From positions 1 to 57,486 of the forward strand of contig JAHDWA010000062.1 of assembly GCA_023382535.1 (NCBI GenBank): a stretch of 57,486 nucleotides of DNA, given 5' to 3'. The notes below the pieces were generated by a model, which made no database searches, was not told where the DNA came from, and was given only the letters and a program-made list of their open reading frames with translations. The position numbers and the translations under genes were made by a program. The stretch comes from Anaerolineae bacterium (GTDB lineage Bacteria > Chloroflexota > Anaerolineae > 4572-78 > J111). Below are positions 17,032 to 25,535 of this stretch, piece after piece; the first letter of the stretch is position 1, and every line of letters begins with the position of its first letter.

Positions 17032-19641
17032 CTACTTGACCCGAATTTGCCCAAGGATAAAGGCATCGCTGCCATTGGACAGGGGCAGCCGTTGCAGGGT
17101 CCGCCCATCATAAAGGCCGACCTGTAAGGTGTACTCCCCCGGCGAGAGATCAGCCGGGAGGTTGAGCCGGTGGCTGTCGAGGTGCGGTTGGCGGAGCGGC
17201 CATTGAGAGGTGGGGTGGGGGGTCAGCCAGGTGGGGTAAGCGTCGTTTTGGGCTACCAGGCGACCATCGCCGGCCAGCAGGTGGAGAAAAACGGTGTAAT
17301 CGGCCTGGGGGGACTGATCGGCGGTCCACTGGAGCAGAACTGTCAGGGGTACGCCAGGGTGAAGATCGGCCTGGCCGATGTGGAAACCGGTCAGCCGGAT
17401 CGCCGGACCAAAACTGGCTTCTACCGTGGTGAGTGAGGTCAGGGAGAGCGTGGCTGGCTGCCGGGCTAAAGTTAGCCCGAAGCGTTCAAAGGTAGCTAAT
17501 TGCACCCAACGGCCCGAGTCAAATCGCTGCATCTCGGCTGAGGCAGCAGTAATCGGGAAGCGTTGGCCGGGATCGGCAAAACTGCTTTCCGGCCCAACGG
17601 CGAGGCCCAGGTGAAAGATGTCGGGTAAAAGTTGAGGGAGAGTCTCGGTCACAACAATTTCGCCGGGCTGCCAGGTCGCGGGTGGATACCAGAGGGCAGC
17701 GACCATAGGAACCTGGGTTGGATCGCTTAAGAGCTGGCCGGTGTCGTCGTAAACCAGCGGCCAGAGCCGCGTATCTTCAGGCAAAGTATCCAGAGCCTGC
17801 CAGTAAAATTTAAAAGTAACGCCGTTGTCCGGGTCATCGTGGATATCATAACCCAACAGCCGCAGTTGGTTTTCGCCAAAAGTGAGCAGGGTGGGGTAGG
17901 CAGGCAGGGAGGTGGGCCGGAGAAAGTCGTAGAAAGAGCAGGGGAGTTGGCCTTTGACAGGTGTAGAAAAGGCAGCGGAGCAGGCCGCATCCTGAGCTTG
18001 TTGAAGGGGGAGCAGGCTGCGGCCTGAACTTGTCAAAGGGAGAGTGGGGGCGAGGGGTGGAGATTTTTGGGCCAAAATAAGGCCCTGGTCGGCTCTGAGT
18101 AGATTCCAGTCAGAGTGGAGCAAATTCATAAGCTTGGCATAAGCATCGTTAGGATGAACGCCGGGAATATCGGTGACATCAACCAGCAAATAGTCAGCTT
18201 CCTGAACCGTGGGAAAAACATAAATCACCCGCCGGTGGGCGAGATGCGGATGAATCGCCGCGCTGGCCGAGACCACTGCATCCACGGGAATTTGGGCCAG
18301 GAAATCGGGCAGACGGACCGCCGCCGGGCGAAAAGGGTAAATTTCCCTGCGGGCAGAGAGGGGAGTCCAACCGTGATTAACGTGGTAGCCCAACATCCAG
18401 GCCAGGAGCCACAGCAAAACAGCGATCAGGGTGGTGACTTTGAAGGATTGACCGGTCTTTTCGTGTAGGGAAGCTCTACTGATTAAACGGCGCAAACCAA
18501 ATATGGCCGCCACGATAAAAGCGACAACCAGAGGCGCGGAGTAATGCTGCTCGCCGGAGTATTGGCCGGGGAAGTTGCTGAGCAGATTAGCGATTAAGAC
18601 AGGCAGGCCGAGTACAAGCAGCTCCGGGGCCAGGAGAGGGAGAAAACCAACCGCTGCCAGCAGGCCGATTAGATACTGCCAGCGGGCTGGGTCTTGCAGC
18701 AGGGACAGCACGCTGATGTTGGTGTAGCGGCTGGCCAGGTAAATGGGGCCGGCCGTATCAAAGTATTGCTGCGCCAGGGGTGCGACAATAGCAAAGGTGG
18801 CGGTGAGGAACCAGAGGGTACTGATGAGGATGAGGGTGAAGCCATGAATGACCGCCGACCGCCGAGTGCGAAGCCTCCCTGTGGGACCGCTGACCGCTGC
18901 ATCGTCTCTGAAAATGCCGGCAGTCGATGGTCGGCGGTCGGCGGTCGTTACTAGCCACAGCCCCAGCATCGCCGTCAGAGGGGGCAAGGTTTCTTTGGCA
19001 GCCATCGCGATGATGGCCCAGAACCACATCCAACCCCAGCGGCGCTCCGTGGCATACCAAAAGGCAAACAGCAGGGGCGTCACCACAAATGGGTCGGCGT
19101 GAAAATCGGCGATATTGGCGGCTTGCAAGGGGGGAAAGAGGAGGTAGGCGGCGGCGAAAGTAAGGGCGGCCCAGGAGGGGGATTGTGAATTGTCAACAGT
19201 CAATTGCCAATTGTTAATGGTTAATTGTTGTTTAGCAATCCAGAAGACGGGCAGCGCACCGAGAGCCAGAGCGATGGATTGGGCAATGAGCAGGATGCGC
19301 ACATCGTCCCACAGGAAAAAGAGCAGGGCCAGGGGCGCCAGGATGGGTTCAAAATGTTCGGCCAGGCGCGGCTGCTGCTGGTCGCCCCAGGTCAGCTCCA
19401 TGAACTCGCCGGGGCCAAGGACAGTGTTCCACATCGGCTGGTCAATCAGCGACAGGTCGGCGGCGTAGGAATGGAGGGTATTATGGCGGTTGATGCTGTA
19501 CCAGGAGAAGTAGACGGCGTAGGCGAGGATGAAGAGGGCGAGGAGGAGAGAGGGGAGATGAAGCGTGAGGCGTGAAGCGTGAGGCGTAAGGCGTAAATTT
19601 GAAGGTAACGACGAATTAGACACAGATTTTACTTCATTCAA
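17032..19641 (-). CDS. DUF2079 membrane protein with two beta-sandwich modules
   Basis: An 869-residue protein. The N-terminal DUF2079 region (about 30-420) has the typical AADLSLIDQPMWNTV segment and HFEPILAPLALL after helix 1; DUF2079 proteins are GT-C-like membrane proteins of unknown exact activity. The C-terminal half carries two beta-sandwich modules (about 590-700 and 745-869; FKFYW..., ADYTVFLHLL...SPGEYTLQVGLYD). The N-terminal residues 14-30 are encoded by a 7-bp array (19558-19598), so the true ancestral start is unclear. Further insertions lie at 17970-18042, 18846-18951 and 19181-19232. Confidence 0.83.
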   Translation of the reverse strand: MNEVKSVSNSSLPSNLRLTPHASRLTLHLPSLLLALFILAYAVYFSWYSINRHNTLHSYAADLSLIDQPMWNTVLGPGEFMELTWGDQQQPRLAEHFEPILAPLALLFFLWDDVRILLIAQSIALALGALPVFWIAKQQLTINNWQLTVDNSQSPSWAALTFAAAYLLFPPLQAANIADFHADPFVVTPLLFAFWYATERRWGWMWFWAIIAMAAKETLPPLTAMLGLWLVTTADRRPSTAGIFRDDAAVSGPTGRLRTRRSAVIHGFTLILISTLWFLTATFAIVAPLAQQYFDTAGPIYLASRYTNISVLSLLQDPARWQYLIGLLAAVGFLPLLAPELLVLGLPVLIANLLSNFPGQYSGEQHYSAPLVVAFIVAAIFGLRRLISRASLHEKTGQSFKVTTLIAVLLWLLAWMLGYHVNHGWTPLSARREIYPFRPAAVRLPDFLAQIPVDAVVSASAAIHPHLAHRRVIYVFPTVQEADYLLVDVTDIPGVHPNDAYAKLMNLLHSDWNLLRADQGLILAQKSPPLAPTLPLTSSGRSLLPLQQAQDAACSAAFSTPVKGQLPCSFYDFLRPTSLPAYPTLLTFGENQLRLLGYDIHDDPDNGVTFKFYWQALDTLPEDTRLWPLVYDDTGQLLSDPTQVPMVAALWYPPATWQPGEIVVTETLPQLLPDIFHLGLAVGPESSFADPGQRFPITAASAEMQRFDSGRWVQLATFERFGLTLARQPATLSLTSLTTVEASFGPAIRLTGFHIGQADLHPGVPLTVLLQWTADQSPQADYTVFLHLLAGDGRLVAQNDAYPTWLTPHPTSQWPLRQPHLDSHRLNLPADLSPGEYTLQVGLYDGRTLQRLPLSNGSDAFILGQIRVK
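17970..18042. repeat. Two direct copies of a ~33-bp CTTCGACA-type element inside a gene
   Basis: On the minus strand, two copies of CCYTTNRACAAGYTCAGG followed by GCRGCCTGCTCC lie head to tail, encoding SGRSLLPLQQAQDAACSAA. It is a coding-region expansion without frameshift. Confidence 0.75.
18846..18951. repeat. GGTCGGC 7-bp arrays flanking a ~35-codon insertion
   Basis: ATGACCG, CCGACCG, CCGAGTG at one end, GACCGCT, GACCGCT in the middle, and GGTCGGC, GGTCGGC, GGTCGTT at the other. The block gives a charged segment (TTADRRPSTAGIF... RTRRSAV) placed between membrane helices. Confidence 0.75.
19181..19232. repeat. TTGTTAA-class 7-bp array inside DUF2079 gene
   Basis: TTGTGAA, TTGTCAA, CAGTCAA, TTGCCAA, TTGTTAA, TGGTTAA, TTGTTGT. 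Read on the minus strand as KQQLTINNWQLTVDNSQS. A pure array would contain TAA; the diverged copies avoid it in the used frame. Confidence 0.85.
19558..19598. repeat. CGTGARG 7-bp array at the 5' end of the DUF2079 gene
   Basis: GATGAAG, CGTGAGG, CGTGAAG, CGTGAGG, CGTAAGG, CGTAAAT. Read on the minus strand as LRLTPHASRLTLHLP immediately before the first membrane helix. Confidence 0.9.
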
Positions 19642-19650
19642 GTAAAGGGA

Positions 19651-20421
19651 TTATTTCTCTGACAGCTTCCGTTCCTTTGCCGCCCGTTCCTCACGCAGTT
19701 TCCGCGCCGTTGTTTGCAGTTGCTCAAAGAACTCGGTCTCGGTCAGTTCTTTGACCGCGCGCTGGCGTTTCACTTCGTCAATTTCGATGGTAAGCTGCTG
19801 GACCTGCTGCTTGAGGTCTTCTTCACGTTTTTTCACTCCCTCAACCATTTTGAAAAAGGAAGATAGAAAGGCGCTGGCGCGGGCCTGGTAGGTGAGATCG
19901 GTATTGACAATCGTGGATTGGCTCTCCTCGACCCGCTGCTGGACAAAATCATAGTTGCCGGCGGCGATGTGCTGCGACCAGACGATGGTTTCTTCGATAT
20001 AGGCGTTGGCAAAGCGGAGCCGGTCGGACATATCGCGCAGAAACGAGAGGGCCAGGAGGGGGTATTCATTCAACAGGGCCAGCACGGCATCATACTTTAC
20101 CTCCAGCACCTCGGCGGGGCTGATGGCGACCATCGAATTGGAGCGCGGTTTTTGATCAATCAGCGACATCTCGCCGACAAGCTGGCCTGGCCCGCACTGG
20201 TTGAGGATCACTTCTTCCCCCTGGGGACCTTCGGCCACAATCTTGATCCAGCCGGTGCGGATGACAAAGAGAGAGTCGCTGTCGTCGCCCTTGTGCACCA
20301 GGAAGTCACCCCTGGCCAAACTCAAAATTTTGACCCGGTCGGCCAATTTTGCCAGAACTGCCGGCGGCGCGCCCTTAAAGAGAGGCAGCCGCTCCAGATA
20401 GTTCATTAGCTTGGGGTCCAT
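19651..20421 (-). CDS. Cyclic-nucleotide-binding domain protein with C-terminal coiled coil
   Basis: A 256-residue protein. An N-terminal CNB (Crp-type) domain covers about residues 1-120, with the phosphate-binding-cassette-like stretch GEMSLIDQKPRSNSM near 88-102. A helical linker (about 125-190) and a long charged coiled coil (about 195-256) follow. There is no helix-turn-helix, so it is not a CRP/FNR transcription factor; it probably senses a nucleotide or other small ligand and passes the signal by oligomerisation. The SD GGGAGGA precedes the ATG. It sits directly upstream of the DUF2079 gene (9-nt gap), suggesting co-transcription. Confidence 0.8.
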   Translation of the reverse strand: MDPKLMNYLERLPLFKGAPPAVLAKLADRVKILSLARGDFLVHKGDDSDSLFVIRTGWIKIVAEGPQGEEVILNQCGPGQLVGEMSLIDQKPRSNSMVAISPAEVLEVKYDAVLALLNEYPLLALSFLRDMSDRLRFANAYIEETIVWSQHIAAGNYDFVQQRVEESQSTIVNTDLTYQARASAFLSSFFKMVEGVKKREEDLKQQVQQLTIEIDEVKRQRAVKELTETEFFEQLQTTARKLREERAAKERKLSEK

Positions 20422-20463
20422 TACCTATCCTCCCGCTGCATTTGTATCATACCACACTTCCGG

Positions 20464-23289
20464 CTATGGCTCAATAACCTCAACTTTTATCCACTCCACC
20501 TCTGCCGCCACGTGTGGCTCGGTCAGGCCCAGTCCGGTGGTGACGCCGGCAGGGTGCAGCGCATCGAACGCCTCATAGGTTTCTCCTTGAGGAGTTCGGA
20601 TGAAGGCGTGGTTGCAGCGAAAACAGCCGCGCAAGTCCCCCCTGGCTCCGACAGCTTGCAGGGCGTGGACGGCCTCTTCGCTCAAGTGGGCGCTGGCCTC
20701 GTCGGCGGCGGCAGCGGCGATGAGAGAATCGGGAGGCGAGGACGCGAGGAAGCGTGCCAACCCGGTTGAAGCGTTTGGGTCGAGATGGGTATCGAAACTG
20801 GCGGTGCTGAGGAGGCCGTCGGGTTGAATGATGGCAATATTGTAGCCGCGCCGGTTGGGCGAAAATTCGCGGCCGTTGACGAAAATGTGACCGAAATCGC
20901 CAACTTCCTCACCTGCGCTAAGGACGGTTACCTCTGGCGGCCAACCTGAAGCCTGGCCGCCAGGGAAGGGCATCGCTACTGCCCCGGTAAAATGTAGCCA
21001 GGCCTCATTCAGGCCGGGGCGAGCGACCCCGGCAGGCAGGTCGAACGATAACTCCTGCCACTCCGGGCCAACCTTCTGTGGAGCGGACTGCCAGCCGTTC
21101 AATTCAAGGGAAAGGGCTTGGGTCAAATCCCTGGTGAGCTGCGGCAGGCGCAGCCGGAAGGTAAGTCGCTGGGCCGCGCCGGTGAGCGGCAGAAGCAGCC
21201 GGGCATTGCGGCGTTGGGCGGTGATGGGCTGGCCGGCGGTCAAAAGGCCCCAGCCTTCGCCAAAGTAAAGAGGGGCCAGCGGTGAAGACGGGTCAATGCG
21301 GAGTCCAGACTGAACTTCAGCCCTCTCAATTGCTATCACCTGGTAGATTTTAATGGCTGGCTCATCGTGGATTTTTTCGACGGGTAAAACCGATTCAATA
21401 TAAGGCAGGACGGCCTGTTCGGTTACACTTAGGTTTTTCTGCCCATCAAATTTATCATACTGATAAGGCCGGATGACGATGTATTTGATATTGAAAAAGC
21501 TTAACACGTCGGCAGCGATAGCTGCGTCAGCTCCCCAGCGTTCCGGGGGAAGCGGATGGCCGGTTTCAAGGGCTAGCAGCGAGTTGATGAGTGGGGCGTT
21601 TGTAAAATACTGAAACTTGAACTCAGGGTTGCGGCTGGTGTTGCCTTGCAGCAGGCGTTTTTGATGGGTGGTCTGGTAAAACTGGCCAAACATGAACTGG
21701 GTCGTCAAGGCCCCGGTAATGCGAAACCCATTGCGCCAGGCAAAGGGAATATCCAGCACGGTGAAATCATCCGGGTTGGCAGCAATGGCTTGATAGGCCG
21801 CCGGAACCCGCATGTTGGACTGGGGAAGGGGGATGGAGAGGTGCTCAAAGAGAAAGAGGAGGGTGAGGATAGAGGATAGAGGATAGAGGATAGAAGATAG
21901 ATGTCTGTTTGTTGGCTGTTGGCGCTGAATCCATTGGCCGATTTGCACCAGGGCAAAAGCAGCGATGACGCTCAAACTCAACAGCAGCATCACGCTGTAG
22001 CGGCTGGGATAGCGATTGCCTTTGAAAAAAGGGAGACTCTGCAGCAGGCTGAAGGGGCCGGGCAGCCCGGTCGGGTAACCATTGATCGTGATGACCGGGC
22101 CAAGGCAGAGCAGGGCAAAAATAAGCGCGGCGACCAGCCAGAAACGCAGTTCGGCCCGGCGAAAGCCGGTAAATAGGGCGACCAGCAGCAGGCCCAGCAA
22201 AACAAAGCCCAGGTAAATATGCTGCCCCTTGTCAAAGGCTTGGATGCTGGTCTGGCTAACCAAGCCGCCCAGTACGGGCTGGTGCATTGTTGGAATGACA
22301 AAGCCCAGCAAATCGGCGCTGAAGGCATCGGCAAAACCGCCGCCCTCGACCAGAAAATCACCTTCAACCTGCATATCGGGCAGCATTTGAGCAAGGATGG
22401 GACTGATCCCGAGGACGAAGGTAAAGCCCAGGATAAGAGCAGCGCGAAGGTGGGGCAGAAGTGGAGGACAAGGGTGCAGGGGACGAAACCGCTTATTTAA
22501 ATCGAAAATCGAAAATCGAAAATCGAAAATCGAATAGAGCCAATACAGGGCAAGAAAAACCAGCAGGAAGGAGGCATAGGTCATCTCGGTCCAGGCTTGC
22601 AGGGTCAAAAAAAGGCCGGCCATCAAAGCATTCTTGAGACGTCGCGGGTTGTGCCGGATGCGCAGAATGTACAGAACGGCGAAGGGTATCCAATGACTGC
22701 TGGCAATATTGAATTGGCCCAGGGCGACGTAGAAGAGTTTGCTGCTGGCGAAAGCATAGAAGAGACCGGCCAGGGCAGCACACGTCCAAAGAAGCAGGGG
22801 GGCAGGGGATTGCCAGCGCGGAGCGCCAGGTGGGGGGGGCAGGGGAGAGATTTCCCTCCTATTTTTTGATACGGCGGTCGCCAGTAAATAGCGGGCCAGC
22901 AAAAATGCACCGTAGCCGCCGGCAGTGAAAGTGAAGAACATGTGCAAATTGCTGGCGGTCACGACGCCAAAATTAAGGGTCAGCGGCAGGGCGGTAACGG
23001 CATTCAACACGGTTAAGGTGTAAAAAGTCAGGTTGATGCCAAGGGGATAAAACATAAAATCCGTGTAAAACGGGTTCTGGCCGGTATTGAGCAGCGCGTA
23101 TTTGATCCACCACAGGTTCCAGGCCAGGGCCGGGTCGTCGCCGCCATCGCCGGGCAGGTGAGTTGCCAGGTGAAGGAAGGTCGGCCAGGTTAAAATTATC
23201 GCCAACAGAAAATAGCTTAGCAGCAGGAATAGATGGCGAGGCAGTTGGAGATTATCTTTAGTTTTTTTTTGTGGCGGCTTATCGGCCAA
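20464..23289 (-). CDS. Giant membrane protein (GT-C-like) ending in an ILEI/FAM3-like domain
   Basis: About 941 residues from a TTG at 23289 with AAGG upstream; the longer frame (to 23379) would add repeat-like sequence and is less likely. The N-terminal part is multi-pass with the loop DGGDDPALAWNLWWIKYAL, a layout found in uncharacterised Chloroflexota GT-C-like proteins. The outer C-terminal part contains a beta domain, then a region (about residues 808-900) with GYNIAI, FDTH, a long helix DEASAHLSEEAVHALQAVGA and a closing Cys pair, matching the ILEI/FAM3 (PANDER) fold also used as the carbohydrate-binding stem of POMGnT1. A sugar-related membrane role is inferred. Arrays at 21866-21903 and 22499-22537 interrupt it. 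Confidence 0.65.
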   Translation of the reverse strand: MADKPPQKKTKDNLQLPRHLFLLLSYFLLAIILTWPTFLHLATHLPGDGGDDPALAWNLWWIKYALLNTGQNPFYTDFMFYPLGINLTFYTLTVLNAVTALPLTLNFGVVTASNLHMFFTFTAGGYGAFLLARYLLATAVSKNRREISPLPPPPGAPRWQSPAPLLLWTCAALAGLFYAFASSKLFYVALGQFNIASSHWIPFAVLYILRIRHNPRRLKNALMAGLFLTLQAWTEMTYASFLLVFLALYWLYSIFDFRFSIFDLNKRFRPLHPCPPLLPHLRAALILGFTFVLGISPILAQMLPDMQVEGDFLVEGGGFADAFSADLLGFVIPTMHQPVLGGLVSQTSIQAFDKGQHIYLGFVLLGLLLVALFTGFRRAELRFWLVAALIFALLCLGPVITINGYPTGLPGPFSLLQSLPFFKGNRYPSRYSVMLLLSLSVIAAFALVQIGQWIQRQQPTNRHLSSILYPLSSILTLLFLFEHLSIPLPQSNMRVPAAYQAIAANPDDFTVLDIPFAWRNGFRITGALTTQFMFGQFYQTTHQKRLLQGNTSRNPEFKFQYFTNAPLINSLLALETGHPLPPERWGADAAIAADVLSFFNIKYIVIRPYQYDKFDGQKNLSVTEQAVLPYIESVLPVEKIHDEPAIKIYQVIAIERAEVQSGLRIDPSSPLAPLYFGEGWGLLTAGQPITAQRRNARLLLPLTGAAQRLTFRLRLPQLTRDLTQALSLELNGWQSAPQKVGPEWQELSFDLPAGVARPGLNEAWLHFTGAVAMPFPGGQASGWPPEVTVLSAGEEVGDFGHIFVNGREFSPNRRGYNIAIIQPDGLLSTASFDTHLDPNASTGLARFLASSPPDSLIAAAAADEASAHLSEEAVHALQAVGARGDLRGCFRCNHAFIRTPQGETYEAFDALHPAGVTTGLGLTEPHVAAEVEWIKVEVIEP
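21866..21903. repeat. GAGGATA 7-bp array inside giant membrane protein gene
   Basis: Four GAGGATA units then GAAGATA. Read on the minus strand as HLSSILYPLSSILTLLF, forming part of a membrane helix. Confidence 0.92.
22499..22537. repeat. ATCGAAA 7-bp array inside giant membrane protein gene
   Basis: Four perfect ATCGAAA units plus flanks. Read on the minus strand as YSIFDFRFSIFDL. This class is free of stops in both orientations. Confidence 0.92.
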
Positions 23290-23389
23290 AAATGGGACGA
23301 CCTTAAAGGTACGGTGTTGAAATCTCGAATCTAAATTCGATTGTACCACCTGCGGGTGGCCACGGCAATTATTAAGCAAGTTGCTTGTG

Positions 23390-23398
23390 TGGTATAAT
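23390..23398 (+). promoter_or_regulatory. Extended -10 promoter
   Basis: TGGTATAAT is a full extended -10 element 72 bp upstream of the GTG start of the small unknown gene. No convincing -35 was seen, as expected for extended -10 promoters. Confidence 0.5.
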
Positions 23399-23469
23399 CG
23401 AGACCTGGTTTTACTGCCCCACTAAATTCACTCATTTGGGCCAACAAAAAATTTGAAAGGAGACCATCC

Positions 23470-23844
23470 GTGTTATTTGTCGAAGAACAAAAGAAAATTG
23501 CCTCGCTGATCAACGCGATCATTGATATCCCTCTTGTTTCTGAAGAAATGGAACAGGTTATCTTTGAACACGCCGTGGCAGTTATTGATGCCGCCCTCGA
23601 TGATATTTTGCCAGAAGTTTTTGGCGGTATGCTGCGGGATGTCGGCAAGGGGATTGACAAAGATCACGCCCGTGATTTTGCCCTGCGGCTCTCTATGGCC
23701 GTTAATAAAAGGGTCAACCTGCCTTATCTGAATGAGGAGCAGGAAGGCCGGCTGATTCAGACGGTCATTGACCCGATTGTGAAAGCCATGATTGACGGTA
23801 AGCGGCTTGACGCTATCTTGCCCGCTTATGCTCAGGCGGAATAA
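23470..23844 (+). CDS. Small hypothetical helical protein
   Basis: A 124-residue protein with GTG start behind the SD AAAGGAGA. It is entirely helical and acidic with no cysteines, no signal peptide and no membrane segment. I do not recognise a family. It stands alone with its own extended -10 promoter and is followed by a large imperfect palindrome (23856-23928), which could serve as its 3' end. Confidence 0.65.
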   Translation: MLFVEEQKKIASLINAIIDIPLVSEEMEQVIFEHAVAVIDAALDDILPEVFGGMLRDVGKGIDKDHARDFALRLSMAVNKRVNLPYLNEEQEGRLIQTVIDPIVKAMIDGKRLDAILPAYAQAE

Positions 23845-23855
23845 TATATGGGACG

Positions 23856-23928
23856 CGGATTAAACGGATCGAACGGATTTAAGTCATTCTTATCCGAAAG
23901 ATCTGTCGAATCCGCGTCCCAATCCCCA
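23856..23928. repeat. Large imperfect palindrome made of ACGGATT-type repeats
   Basis: GGGACGCGGATT (left) pairs with AATCCGCGTCCC (right). Inside it, further pairing includes GGATCGAACGGAT with ATCCGAAAGATC. The left arm shows 7-bp periodicity (GCGGATT, ACGGATC, ACGGATT). It lies between the small hypothetical gene and the OsmC terminator. Confidence 0.75.
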
Positions 23929-23963
23929 CGAGTCTTACTGTGAGGGTTATCTTGTGGTAAGGA

Positions 23964-23996
23964 AAAGGCGCTTTCCCCATGAAAGCGCCTTTAAAA
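23964..23996. terminator. Perfect 12-bp hairpin, terminator of osmC
   Basis: AAAGGCGCTTTC (23964-23975) and GAAAGCGCCTTT (23981-23992) with a 5-nt loop. It is flanked by A-rich and T-rich runs, so it could act in both directions; it lies 18 nt past the osmC stop. Confidence 0.8.
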
Positions 23997-24013
23997 ATCT
24001 TTATCGCTAACAA

Positions 24014-24442
24014 TCAGCTAATCAGCCGCGCGTTCAGCACAATTTCTGTCGCCGCCAGGGCCTTTGAAACCGGGCAGCCCTTTTTGGAGGCCTCAGCATG
24101 TTCCATAAATGTTCTCTCGTCAAGCCCTGGCACCTCGGCCTCGGTGTTAAGCTCGATTTTGGTGATCGTCGGGGCGTTATCCACCCTGCCTAAATGCACT
24201 TTGGCCGTGGTGTGGACTCGCCTTACCGTGTGGCCCGCTCCGCTCAACACGGCGCTGAGAAACATCGAGAAACAGCCGGCATGGGCCGCCCCAATTAACT
24301 CCTCGGGGTTGGTCCCAGGTTCTTCTTCAAAACGTGTTTTAAAGGTGTAAGCTCCTTCAAATGCGCCGCTGCCCAGTTTCATGGTGCCGCGCCCCTCTTG
24401 TAAGTTACCCTCCCAAACAGCTTCTGCATTTCGGACTGGCAT
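24014..24442 (-). CDS. osmC: OsmC/Ohr-family peroxiredoxin (OsmC-like)
   Basis: A 142-residue thiol peroxidase that reduces organic hydroperoxides. The two reactive cysteines are in AHAGCFSMFL (near residue 57) and KKGCPVSKAL (near 124), the expected spacing for OsmC. The length matches the family. It has its own promoter (24513-24540) and terminator, so it is a single-gene unit divergent from the REC-Roadblock pair. Confidence 0.92.
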   Translation of the reverse strand: MPVRNAEAVWEGNLQEGRGTMKLGSGAFEGAYTFKTRFEEEPGTNPEELIGAAHAGCFSMFLSAVLSGAGHTVRRVHTTAKVHLGRVDNAPTITKIELNTEAEVPGLDERTFMEHAEASKKGCPVSKALAATEIVLNARLIS

Positions 24443-24512
24443 GATTGACCCTCCATAAAGTTTACTGAGATTTCCCCGGCAAGAGGGGAATCCTCATTCG
24501 ATTTGAGGCTGT

Positions 24513-24540
24513 ATTATATCTCTCCCGGCCTACCGGTCAA
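24513..24540 (-). promoter_or_regulatory. sigma-70-like promoter of osmC
   Basis: On the minus strand TTGACC (24540-24535) and TATAAT (24518-24513) are 16 bp apart. The predicted leader carries a short CCTC/GAGG hairpin. Confidence 0.7.
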
Positions 24541-24579
24541 GTGAACGATTGTTAAGTTCTTTCATGCCGCAACCGGACA

Positions 24580-24608
24580 TTTAACCTCTATCAATTATGG
24601 GTTATAAT
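24580..24608 (+). promoter_or_regulatory. Promoter of the REC-Roadblock pair
   Basis: TTTAAC (24580-24585), a 17-bp spacer and TATAAT (24603-24608), about 49 bp upstream of the first ATG. Divergent from the osmC promoter, leaving about 40 bp between the -35 boxes. Confidence 0.55.
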
Positions 24609-24656
24609 CAGAGAGGGAGAGGCCGGTGTAGGCATGGGCAAGCAAGGAGTACTTCA

Positions 24657-25535
24657 ATGAGCAAAAAACATGTCCTGATTGTAGACGATGCCAAAGACAT
24701 TCTCTTCCTGCTGATGCACAGTGTCAAAAGGCTGGGGCCGGAATATGAGGTCACAACTGCTCACGACGGAGCAACAGCCCTGGAACTGATTCAAAAACAA
24801 AAATTTGACCTGATCATTACCGATTACATGATGCCCGGTATGACCGGGGTAGACTTGGCTCAGGTTGTGCGTAAGGTTTCGCCGGAAACACAAGTGGTCC
24901 TGATGACGGCCCACGACACCCGCGGCATGCGCAACACCGTGGAGACACTGCACCTTGGCGGCTACCTGGGCAAACCTTTCACCGTGCCGGAGATCATGGA
25001 GGTGGTGCAGCGCGCTATCACCCAGACTCATCAAGCGGTGGAAACGCCTCACCCGGATGCAGCCGGACTGAGCTTGAATCGGGCCGTGGACGAGCGCCTG
25101 GAAGTCCTACGCAGTAAAACCGGCGCTCACTTTGTACTGTTAGTCAGCGCCAGCGGTCACCCCCTGCGAGTTGTCGGGGAGACCAACCGGGCCAAGACTT
25201 CCCGTTTGGCTGCTTTTGTGGCGGCTAACTTCCTGGCTGTGACTGAACTGGCCAGCCTGCTGGGCGATAATGAGTCGATCTTCAAATCGAGTTACTACGA
25301 AGGGAGTAAATATAACATTTATGCCTATGACATCAACGGAGAATTTTTGCTGGCCGTAGTTTTTGGCACCCAGGGGAAACCCGGCACGGTTTGGTTTTAT
25401 ACAAAACAGGCCGGCGTAGAGTTAGCCGAGTTGTTGGCTAAAGTCACTCAAGGCGCAGCAACGGAAGACAGCAACGTTAATGTGGCCGACGATTTTGCCG
25501 GTATGTTTGGAAGTGAGAAAGATAGTGATCATTAA
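24657..25535 (+). CDS. Response regulator with C-terminal Roadblock/LC7 domain (copy 1)
   Basis: A 292-residue protein starting at the ATG behind AAGGAG; a longer upstream frame is not supported. The receiver domain (about 1-125) has the acidic pair D10/D11, phosphoacceptor D56, a Thr in LMTAHD and a Lys in LGKPF, so it should be functional. The C-terminal part (about 148-265; FVLLVSASGHPLRVVGE ... YYEGSKYNIYAYDI) fits a Roadblock/LC7 fold, the fold of MglB, which controls Ras-like GTPases and polarity. There is no DNA-binding domain. It is coupled to a near copy by a TAATG overlap. No MglA-type GTPase lies nearby. Confidence 0.8.
   Translation: MSKKHVLIVDDAKDILFLLMHSVKRLGPEYEVTTAHDGATALELIQKQKFDLIITDYMMPGMTGVDLAQVVRKVSPETQVVLMTAHDTRGMRNTVETLHLGGYLGKPFTVPEIMEVVQRAITQTHQAVETPHPDAAGLSLNRAVDERLEVLRSKTGAHFVLLVSASGHPLRVVGETNRAKTSRLAAFVAANFLAVTELASLLGDNESIFKSSYYEGSKYNIYAYDINGEFLLAVVFGTQGKPGTVWFYTKQAGVELAELLAKVTQGAATEDSNVNVADDFAGMFGSEKDSDH

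Noticed and set aside
19651..20421. CRP/FNR-type transcription factor
   Set aside because: There is no helix-turn-helix after the cyclic-nucleotide-binding domain, only a coiled coil.
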